Part shown: piece by piece, positions 53,164 to 59,461 of the stretch
How positions within the stretch are numbered: position 1 is the stretch's first letter
How the letters are laid out: every line of letters starts with the position of its first letter
From: an uncultured Acidobacteriia bacterium
Lineage (GTDB): Bacteria > Acidobacteriota > Terriglobia > Bryobacterales > Bryobacteraceae
Length of the DNA stretch: 63,748 bases
Direction of reading: 5' to 3'
Assembly: GCA_903929755.1 (NCBI GenBank)
Contig: CAIYVZ010000176.1
Coordinates: 1-63,748 of the forward strand
Position numbers and translations under genes: made by a program
Notes under the pieces: model-generated
The model's database searches: none
What the model was told of the DNA's origin: nothing
Seen by the model: the letters and a program-made list of their open reading frames with translations, nothing else

Positions 53164-53988
53164 TTATAGCGGGGTATTTATAAGGCGTTGCCATTTTGTG
53201 CGGGTATATGCGATCCGAAAGCCCGCGCGTTCAGCATTGCGTTGGGAACCGCTGCCGGCCTGCGCGCCCATGACAGCGATTTCGCAGCCTTCGCGAACGG
53301 CTGCGCGGAGGCGTTCTTCGAGGAGCGCTCGCTGGGCTCCCTGCCCGCGGGCGGAGGGGATGGTGCACGCTCCGGCGAACAGGGCGACGGGGCCACGGAG
53401 GTTCAGGCTGCCGGCGGCGACGGGTTCGTCGCCCGAGTACGCGAGAAAGCCCTGCAGACCGTCCGTGTGGAGCATGATTCGAACCAGATCGTTGAGGACT
53501 TCTCCGAGACCAGGCGTCTCACTCCAGCCTTCCAAATTCACCTGGATGAAAGTGTCGCCATCCTGTTCTGGTTTTATGGGACGGACCTGGACGTTGCTGT
53601 CCGGGCTGGTCTGGGGCGGAAAGGCGGCCAGGTCCCGGTAAAGCATGCTGGTGAACTCGATGGGCGTGTACCCGCGCGCGGTGAGAAGAGGCCAGACAGA
53701 GGAGTCCGCCAGGGGGCTGATTTCGTGGTTCGCCGGGGCTCCCCGTTCGAAGAAAAACGCTTCAATTTCATCGAGATCGGCCGCAGTGACAGGGCCGGCG
53801 AGGCCGAGCCCGAAGGTCTGGGTGACGGGGGAATCGGGACCGTCGAACATAGCCCGGCAACCAGCGATTTCGCGCCAAACGGAGCAGGCTTCTGGCTGGA
53901 GTTTCCGGCGGGCATCCACATAGGCACACCCAGCCTGACCTTCTGCTCTTTCGAGGCGCTGGCTCAGGGCAAGATCGGCAAACAGCAT
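53164..53988 (-). CDS. GNAT-family N-acetyltransferase
   Basis: A 274-residue acyltransferase. The N-terminal half is a divergent GNAT-like domain; the C-terminal half carries the acetyl-CoA fold (SGDEPVAAGSLNLRG, then TIPSARGQGAQRALLEERLR, with the Q/RxxGxG/A pyrophosphate loop) and ends AERAGFRIAYTRTKWQRL. The ATG at 53988 was chosen because the frame upstream overlaps the divergent phoH leader as antisense. Substrate unknown. It is the first gene of the leftward GNAT, DUF6526, cysS, PLP-enzyme unit. Confidence 0.82.
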   Translation of the reverse strand: MLFADLALSQRLERAEGQAGCAYVDARRKLQPEACSVWREIAGCRAMFDGPDSPVTQTFGLGLAGPVTAADLDEIEAFFFERGAPANHEISPLADSSVWPLLTARGYTPIEFTSMLYRDLAAFPPQTSPDSNVQVRPIKPEQDGDTFIQVNLEGWSETPGLGEVLNDLVRIMLHTDGLQGFLAYSGDEPVAAGSLNLRGPVALFAGACTIPSARGQGAQRALLEERLRAAVREGCEIAVMGAQAGSGSQRNAERAGFRIAYTRTKWQRLINTPL

Positions 53989-54029
53989 GCCTGCATTATC
54001 GCTCCTGAAAATCAGGTGCTGAAAAACAA

Positions 54030-54038
54030 TGCTATAGT
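54030..54038 (+). promoter_or_regulatory. Extended -10 promoter element before phoH leader ORF
   Basis: TGCTATAGT is a near-consensus extended -10 element, nine bases before the ATG of the leader ORF at 54047. Transcription would start close to that ATG, giving an almost leaderless small ORF. Confidence 0.45.
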
Positions 54039-54046
54039 CAGAGCGG

Positions 54047-54121
54047 ATGGCAGTATTTCTGCGCTCCCAATTCGCTCCCGCAACTCCCCCCTCCCTGAAG
54101 GCTTCCACCCACCCTGCATGA
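54047..54121 (+). CDS. 24-aa leader ORF overlapping phoH start
   Basis: An ATG at 54047 opens a 24-codon frame (MAVFLRSQFAPATPPSLKAS then THPA) that ends in TGA at 54119-54121, overlapping the phoH ATG (54118) as ATGA. The peptide is Pro-rich (ATPPSL). phoH has no good ribosome-binding site of its own, so its translation may depend on ribosomes finishing this leader. I see no attenuator hairpin. Real function is inferred from the exact overlap and promoter placement. Confidence 0.45.
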   Translation: MAVFLRSQFAPATPPSLKASTHPA

Positions 54122-55143
54122 TTGCCAGCGTCCCTACCGGTAAAGGAATTGAAGGACTGTTCGGAACCCATGACGAAAACCTGCGCCTCATTGAACTGGG
54201 GCTCAAGGTTACGACACGGCTTGCCAACGGTTCTATTGAAATAGAAGGCGATCGCGAGCCCGTGCTGCGCGCCGGCCAGATCTTTGAGGATTACTTTGCC
54301 CTGGTGCATGAGGGCATGGTGTTTCAGAACGCGGATCTGACCAGCTTGTTGCGCGTGGTGACGGCGGATCCGGATGTGACGCTGAGGGCCCTCGCGGCGA
54401 GCGGCAAGCAGCGGACGTTTGGCCGCAAAGTCCTGACGCCGAAATCGGTTACGCAGCGCCGCTATTTGGAAGCGATTGAACGCAACGACCTGGTATTCGG
54501 CCTTGGGCCGGCGGGTACCGGGAAAACGTATCTGGCGGTGGCGATGGCGGTGCAGGCCCTGATTGCGAAAAAGGTGAGCCGGATTGTCTTGACGCGTCCC
54601 GCCGTGGAAGCCGGCGAAAAGCTGGGCTTTCTGCCGGGGACGCTGCAAGAAAAAATTGACCCGTATCTTCGGCCTCTCTACGACGCGTTGCATGACATGC
54701 TGGAGCCCGAAAAAGTGGAGAAGCTGCTGGAGCGCCACACCATCGAAATCGCCCCGCTGGCTTTTATGCGAGGGCGGACGCTGAGCGACAGCTTTATTAT
54801 TCTGGACGAAGCGCAGAACACGACGGTTGAGCAGATGAAGATGGTGTTGACGCGCCAGGGCTTCAACTCGAAGACCGTGGTGACGGGCGATCTGACGCAG
54901 ATCGATTTGCCGGGCGGGCGTCGCAGTGGCCTTCTGGATGCCGTTGATGTTCTGCGAAACGTTGAGGGCATCTCGTTTGTGCAGTTCGATGAGAAGGATG
55001 TGGTTCGCCACAGCCTGGTGCAGAAAATCGTACGCGCTTACGAAAAGTACAATGAAGCTAACGGGCGGCAACTCAGTTTGAAACTGATTGAGCCGGCGGC
55101 GATGAGTTCCGAAACCGTCGATGCACCGCGCGACACAGCATGA
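54118..55143 (+). CDS. phoH: PhoH-family ATPase
   Basis: A 341-residue protein starting MIASVPTGKGIEGLFGTHDE. An N-terminal KH-like segment (VTTRLANGSIEIEGDREPV) precedes the P-loop ATPase: Walker A GLGPAGTGKTYLAVAM, LTRPAVEAGEKLGFLPG, Walker B SFIILDEAQNTT and TGDLTQIDLP. PhoH proteins are RNA-linked ATPases/helicases often found next to ybeY and thought to act in RNA or ribosome processing. The ATG overlaps the 24-codon leader ORF and its stop overlaps ybeY (ATGA). Confidence 0.93.
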   Translation: MIASVPTGKGIEGLFGTHDENLRLIELGLKVTTRLANGSIEIEGDREPVLRAGQIFEDYFALVHEGMVFQNADLTSLLRVVTADPDVTLRALAASGKQRTFGRKVLTPKSVTQRRYLEAIERNDLVFGLGPAGTGKTYLAVAMAVQALIAKKVSRIVLTRPAVEAGEKLGFLPGTLQEKIDPYLRPLYDALHDMLEPEKVEKLLERHTIEIAPLAFMRGRTLSDSFIILDEAQNTTVEQMKMVLTRQGFNSKTVVTGDLTQIDLPGGRRSGLLDAVDVLRNVEGISFVQFDEKDVVRHSLVQKIVRAYEKYNEANGRQLSLKLIEPAAMSSETVDAPRDTA

Positions 55144-55610
55144 AATCCGACCCACTTATAACTTTCCGGCGAAAGCCGGACACACTGGACACAAATTCCC
55201 TCGAAGACTTTGCTGAAGTACTTCGCAGCCGGGTTCTGCGCGGCCGTGAGTTCCATTGCCTGATTACGGGCGATGCGGAACTGAAGCGACTGAACGCGCA
55301 GTTCCGGGGCAAGGACGTGCCCACGGACGTGCTTTCCTTTCCCTCAGAAGACGAAAAGGGCTATGCCGGAGATCTGGCGATATCGATGGCGCGGGCACGG
55401 ACGCAGGCAAAGCAGTTTGGCCATTCGCTGGAGACGGAGATACGCGTTCTGATGCTCCACGGCGCTTTGCATTTGAAGGGCATGGATCACGAGACCGATT
55501 CCGGGCAGATGGCGCGTACGGAAACGAAGTGGCGTAAGGAATTTGAGCTTCCGGCGGGTCTGGTTGAACGTGCAGGCGCCGAACGTGCAAGCGCCGAGCG
55601 GACGAAGTAA
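55140..55610 (+). CDS. ybeY: Endoribonuclease YbeY
   Basis: A 156-residue single-strand endoribonuclease that matures the 16S rRNA 3' end and quality-checks ribosomes. The zinc site HGALHLKGMDHET (H3xH5xH) is intact, preceded by PTDVLSFPSEDE. It starts in a 4-bp overlap with phoH, the usual arrangement. The C-terminal tail (ERAGAERASAERTK) is a short repetitive extension. The corC-like gene follows directly after the stop. Confidence 0.95.
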   Translation: MKSDPLITFRRKPDTLDTNSLEDFAEVLRSRVLRGREFHCLITGDAELKRLNAQFRGKDVPTDVLSFPSEDEKGYAGDLAISMARARTQAKQFGHSLETEIRVLMLHGALHLKGMDHETDSGQMARTETKWRKEFELPAGLVERAGAERASAERTK

Positions 55611-56888
55611 ATGCTCCTTGCGGCACTCATCGTTCTGTTTGTCCTGATCGTTCTCTACACCGCGATTCAGACGCTTTACCTCGAAAGTATGAGGCTTCGA
55701 ACTCGTGATCTGCCTGCTCTGCAGCTGTTCAAAGAGGAACTGGAAGACCTGATTGGTCTGCGTTCGGAAGCTGCGGCACTTTCGTTTTCCCTTTGGAAGC
55801 ATGCCTGTCTCACGAGCTTTGCTGTGGTGGCATTGCTTCGGGCCATACCGGACGGTCCGCTGACGGATATAAGCACGCAGGCGGGCATGATCGTGGAAGC
55901 CCTGCTGGTTTCGTGGACCGGCATGGTGGTGGGTGGTTATGCCATCCCGCAGTTGATGTATCGCCGGACTTCGGGCCACTGGGTGAGGCCTCTGGTGCCT
56001 TTCTATAAGCTGAGCGCTCTGATCAGCCAGCCGCTGGTGGCGCTGCTTTCGTTCGGGCATTCGCTGCTGGAAATGGTCAATCCGGAAGAGGGTGACGGGG
56101 AGGCGGCCACGGCGGCGGAGAATATTGAGGCGCTGATCGCGGCCGGAACGGAAGAGGGTCTGATTGAAGAAGATGACCGTCGGCTGATCCAGTCGGTGGT
56201 TGAGTTTGGCGATAAGACGGTTCGCGAGGTGATGACGGCGCGGCCCAATATCGTGGCGATTGGGGCGAATAAGACGCTGGAAGAACTGCACGGGCTGGTG
56301 GTAACGGAACAATTTTCGCGGATTCCGGTTTACCGGGAATCGATTGACGAGGTAGTGGGATTTGTCCACGTTCGCGACATGTTTGAAGTGGCCGAGAGCA
56401 GCCGGACTTCGAGGACTGTCAAGGAACTGATGCGGCCCATCCAGGTGGTGCCCGAAACCAAGCTGGTGAGCGACCTGATGCGCGAAATGCAGCGCGAGGG
56501 CGCGCATATGGTGATGGTGGTGGATGAGTATGGCGCCACGGCTGGTCTGGTAACGATGGAGGATCTGGTGGAAGTGATTCTCGGCGAGATCCGCGACGAG
56601 CATGAACCGGGTTCCGACGTGGCTGAGGACGAGAATGGCGGCCTGATTGTGTCGGGCAGTTTTGACCTGGCGCGATTGAATGAACTGATGGAGTTTCAGC
56701 CCGATGAGGAAGTGGAATCGACCACCATCGGAGGGCTTGTTATGGAGTGGATGGGGCGCGTGCCCCTGCCGGGTGAGACGATTGAACGAGAGGGACTACG
56801 TATTGAAGTTTTGTCCAGTGATGAGAAACGAGTTGCACAAGTGCGGTTAAGTAAAGTGATGGCAGAGGCGGTTTCCGATGAGTCATAA
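55611..56888 (+). CDS. CorC/HlyC-like CBS-domain membrane protein
   Basis: A 425-residue membrane protein of the CNNM/CorC type. The N-terminal part has hydrophobic helices (AALIVLFVLIVLYTAIQTLY, AGMIVEALLVSWTGMVVGGY). A helix-turn linker is followed by two CBS motifs (KTVREVMTARPNIVAIG ... FVHVRDMF and MVVDEYGATAGLVTMEDLVE), then a CorC/HlyC C-terminal domain (VESTTIGGLVMEWMGRVPLP). These proteins are proposed magnesium/cobalt transport or efflux proteins regulated by nucleotide binding to CBS. It abuts ybeY and overlaps era by 11 bp. Confidence 0.88.
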   Translation: MLLAALIVLFVLIVLYTAIQTLYLESMRLRTRDLPALQLFKEELEDLIGLRSEAAALSFSLWKHACLTSFAVVALLRAIPDGPLTDISTQAGMIVEALLVSWTGMVVGGYAIPQLMYRRTSGHWVRPLVPFYKLSALISQPLVALLSFGHSLLEMVNPEEGDGEAATAAENIEALIAAGTEEGLIEEDDRRLIQSVVEFGDKTVREVMTARPNIVAIGANKTLEELHGLVVTEQFSRIPVYRESIDEVVGFVHVRDMFEVAESSRTSRTVKELMRPIQVVPETKLVSDLMREMQREGAHMVMVVDEYGATAGLVTMEDLVEVILGEIRDEHEPGSDVAEDENGGLIVSGSFDLARLNELMEFQPDEEVESTTIGGLVMEWMGRVPLPGETIEREGLRIEVLSSDEKRVAQVRLSKVMAEAVSDES

Positions 56889-57786
56889 GTCCGGGTTTGT
56901 CTCGATTTTAGGGCGTCCGAATGCGGGGAAGTCGACGCTGATGAATGCGCTGGTGGGCCAGAAGGTGGCCATCGTGGCGGATAAACCGCAGACGACACGC
57001 ACGGCGATTCAGGGCGTGCTGACGGAAGCGGATGCCCAGGTGGTGTTCATTGATACGCCGGGAATTCACCGGTCGGATTCATCGCTGAATAAGCGGATGA
57101 TGGACGCGGTCCGCAATTCGCTGGAAGAGCGTGATCTGCTGATCTTCATGGTGGATGGGTCAAAACCGTTCAGCTCGGATGACGAGAAAGCCATCAGCAT
57201 CCTGTATAAAGAGGGCGCGCCGGTTATTCTGGCGGTGAACAAGATTGACACCGTGAAGGCGAAGGCTGACCTGCTGCCTCTGATGGAGGAGTACAGCAAA
57301 CGGTTCGATTTCGCGGAGTATATTCCGATTTCGGCGTTGAAGGGCATCGGCCTCGATACGTTGCGGAAGGCTGTTCTGTCGCGGATGCCGGAAGGCCCGC
57401 AGTATTTCCCGGAAGACCATGTCACCGATCAGCCGGCGCGGTTCCTGGCGAGCGAACTAATTCGGGAAAAGGTACTGCTGGCGACGAGACAGGAAGTTCC
57501 TCACGCGACCAACGTGACCATCGACAAGTGGGAAGAGACGCCGACTCTGGTACGGATCTACGCCACGATCATGGTGGAACGCGATGGCCAGAAAGCGATT
57601 ATCATTGGCGCTAAGGGCAGCGTTCTGAAGCAGATCGGGACCTCGGCGCGGCAAGAGATGGAAGCGCTGTTCGGCATCCGGATCTATCTGGACCTTCACA
57701 TTAAGGTGGAGGCTGGGTGGCGAGAAAAGGCCGCATATCTGAATACCGTGGACTGGCGTACAATGACGGGTAGTCATGAAGATTAA
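56878..57786 (+). CDS. era: GTPase Era
   Basis: A 302-residue GTPase for 30S ribosome assembly. G1 is GRPNAGKSTLMN, G3 FIDTPGIH, G4 VNKID and G5 ISALKG, all intact. The C-terminal KH domain (QKAIIIGAKGSVLKQIGTSA) binds the 3' end of 16S rRNA. It begins 11 bp inside the CorC-like gene, and the BON gene starts inside its end, so the run is tightly coupled. The phoH, ybeY, corC, era order is common in bacteria. Confidence 0.96.
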   Translation: MSHKSGFVSILGRPNAGKSTLMNALVGQKVAIVADKPQTTRTAIQGVLTEADAQVVFIDTPGIHRSDSSLNKRMMDAVRNSLEERDLLIFMVDGSKPFSSDDEKAISILYKEGAPVILAVNKIDTVKAKADLLPLMEEYSKRFDFAEYIPISALKGIGLDTLRKAVLSRMPEGPQYFPEDHVTDQPARFLASELIREKVLLATRQEVPHATNVTIDKWEETPTLVRIYATIMVERDGQKAIIIGAKGSVLKQIGTSARQEMEALFGIRIYLDLHIKVEAGWREKAAYLNTVDWRTMTGSHED

Positions 57787-58069
57787 GCGCTTGGCCCTCT
57801 CGTTGTTGCTGTTTTTGTCGATGCTGATGACGGCTTTTGCCGCCGATAAGCCGAAATCGGACGATTATTTGAACGACACGGTGCGTTCGCGCCTGGCGGC
57901 CGATTCCCTGGTGAAGGGCGGAAAAATTGAAGTTGAGGTGAAGGCCGGCGTGGTGACGCTGAGTGGTAAGGTCCAGGAGCAGAAGCAGAAGGACAAGGCC
58001 GAGCACCTGGCGAAGAAGGTGAGTGGCGTGAAGAGCGTCGTTAATAAGCTTACGCTCGAAAAGCCGTGA
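57776..58069 (+). CDS. BON-domain secreted protein
   Basis: A 97-residue protein with a signal peptide (LALSLLLFLSMLMTAFAAD) followed by one BON domain (DDYLNDTVRSRLAADSLVKG, VKAGVVTLSGKVQ, VSGVKSVVNKLTLEKP). BON domains in periplasmic proteins such as OsmY bind phospholipid or contribute to envelope stability. It starts within the era gene and its stop forms GTGA with the SMP-30 gene start at 58066. Confidence 0.85.
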   Translation: MKIKRLALSLLLFLSMLMTAFAADKPKSDDYLNDTVRSRLAADSLVKGGKIEVEVKAGVVTLSGKVQEQKQKDKAEHLAKKVSGVKSVVNKLTLEKP

Positions 58070-58139
58070 GGCTTTTCGGTTTGAGCAGGGAAGCCGTGAG
58101 GCTTTTCGGTTTGAGCAGGGAAGCCGTGAGGCTTTTCGG
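58061..58139 (+). repeat. 30-bp tandem repeat across SMP-30 gene start
   Basis: A 30-bp unit (AAGCCGTGAGGCTTTTCGGT followed by TTGAGCAGGG) occurs at 58061-58090 and 58091-58120, with a 19-bp partial copy at 58121-58139. Each copy holds an in-frame GTG at its sixth base; copies two and three are preceded by AGGGA. Because the unit is a multiple of three it adds ten residues per copy (SREAVRLFGL). Confidence 0.92.
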
Positions 58140-58998
58140 GCTTCTGCTCTGCCTCAGTTGCGTGCTGCCCCTGGCCGCCCAGGATTTTGAGAACATCATG
58201 TCCGAGCGGGTGGCCAGCGGGCTGCAGTACGTCGATGGCCTGTCTTGGTCGCACGACGGGTTTCTCGTATTCTCAGACCTGTATAAAAAGGTCATTTACC
58301 GGCTCGATCCGACCGGTCCCCCCAAGCCCACGGAAGAGAATCGCAACGGCGCTGAGGGTTTGGCGTACGACGCGCAGTTCCGCCTTTATCTGTGTGAACC
58401 GCTTCTGCACAGGGTGGCTCGCATGGACCGTAAGGGCAAGTTCGAAGTTCTGGCCGAGACGTATCAGGGCAAGAAGTTCAATGGTCCGAACGATATCACG
58501 GTTCGCAAGGACGGCAACGCGTACTTCACCGATCCTGCATTCGCGTCTGCGCTTGAAAGCCGTGAGATGGATTTCAACGGGATCTACCGCATTACGCCCA
58601 AAGGTGAAGTGGAACTGGTGGCGAAGTGGACTACGCGGCCCAACGGCATCACCATTTCCGGCGATGGCAAGAGCCTGTATGTGACGGACTCGGACCGCCG
58701 GACGCTGGTAGCCTTTGACCTGGACGGCAAGGGTGCGGCCAGCAATCAGCGAGATGTATTTGGCAAGATTCGGGGTGTTCCCGGGGGCCTTCGGACCGAC
58801 GTGAACGGGCGGTTTTACATAGCGGCGAAGGGTTTGGGCGTCTATACCCGTGAGGGTAAACTGGTGCACACGTTTCTGCCGACCGAAGTGATTACGAACT
58901 GTACGTTTGGCGATACCGATATGGAGACGATGTACGCGAGTACCCGTAAGGCCGTGTACAAGATCCGGCTTGGCGTCAAAGGCGCCGTTCAGAACTAA
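58066..58998 (+). CDS. SMP-30/gluconolactonase-type secreted beta-propeller
   Basis: A protein of 310 residues from the GTG at 58066, or 290 from the GTG at 58126, which gives a clean signal peptide (MRLFGLLLCLSCVLPLAAQD). The body is a six-bladed propeller of the SMP-30/gluconolaconase/LRE type (LQYVDGLSWSHDGFLVFSDL, NDITVRKDGNAYFTDPAFA, RPNGITISGDGKSLYVTD). Calcium-binding Glu/Asn/Asp positions are probable in these blades. Family members hydrolyse sugar lactones. The N-terminus carries a 30-bp tandem repeat that multiplies the start site; the first GTG forms GTGA with the BON stop. Confidence 0.85.
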   Translation: MRLFGLSREAVRLFGLSREAVRLFGLLLCLSCVLPLAAQDFENIMSERVASGLQYVDGLSWSHDGFLVFSDLYKKVIYRLDPTGPPKPTEENRNGAEGLAYDAQFRLYLCEPLLHRVARMDRKGKFEVLAETYQGKKFNGPNDITVRKDGNAYFTDPAFASALESREMDFNGIYRITPKGEVELVAKWTTRPNGITISGDGKSLYVTDSDRRTLVAFDLDGKGAASNQRDVFGKIRGVPGGLRTDVNGRFYIAAKGLGVYTREGKLVHTFLPTEVITNCTFGDTDMETMYASTRKAVYKIRLGVKGAVQN

Positions 58999-59045
58999 GG
59001 TGGCATATTAGGTCTCGCCGCTATCCCGCGCATCCGATTCCTGGT

Positions 59046-59456
59046 GTGGGCGCCTTGATCCTGCAGGAAGGTCGTGTCCTGCTGGTGGAGCGTGCCCGGG
59101 AGCCGATGAAGGGCTATTGGTCTTTACCGGGCGGTGCGGTAGAAACCGGAGAAGCCCTGGAAGATGCGCTGCGGCGCGAGGTTTTGGAAGAGACCGGCCT
59201 CGAAGTGGACGTCCTCGGTCTGGTGGAAGTATTTGAGCGTGTCACGCGGGACGCGGACGGCGCCGCCGAGTATCACTACATCCTGCTGGATTACGTATGT
59301 GTGCCAACGGGCGGGGTTCTTTGCGCTGCGGATGATGCCGCACGGGCTGCGTGGTTTCCGCTGGAAGAAGTAGATAGCGTGTTGATCACGGAAGGTACTC
59401 CACGGGTGATCCGGAAAGCATTTGCGTGGCTTGCAGCCAGGGTCGCGAGAAAATAG
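59046..59456 (+). CDS. NUDIX hydrolase
   Basis: A 136-residue NUDIX hydrolase with the signature GGAVETGEALEDALRREVLE followed by ETGLEVD. It hydrolyses a nucleoside diphosphate linked to another moiety; ADP-ribose-like substrates are possible. The listed start is a GTG (59046), but the natural start may be an ATT at 59007, which lies three bases after an AAGGTGG site and adds the conserved opening RSRRYPAHPIPGVGALI. mutS2 follows 5 bp later. Confidence 0.85.
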   Translation: MGALILQEGRVLLVERAREPMKGYWSLPGGAVETGEALEDALRREVLEETGLEVDVLGLVEVFERVTRDADGAAEYHYILLDYVCVPTGGVLCAADDAARAAWFPLEEVDSVLITEGTPRVIRKAFAWLAARVARK

Positions 59457-59461
59457 GGACA

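Noticed and set aside
53188-54117. Plus-strand extension of phoH by about 310 codons
   Set aside because: It is antisense to the GNAT gene and the PhoH family begins near the ATG at 54118.
53164-55155. A 663-codon minus frame covering GNAT and the antisense of phoH
   Set aside because: Only the part up to 53988 is a real acetyltransferase; the rest is the complement of phoH.
58061-58139. A short CRISPR array
   Set aside because: The units are contiguous 30-bp tandem copies without spacers and lie inside a coding frame.
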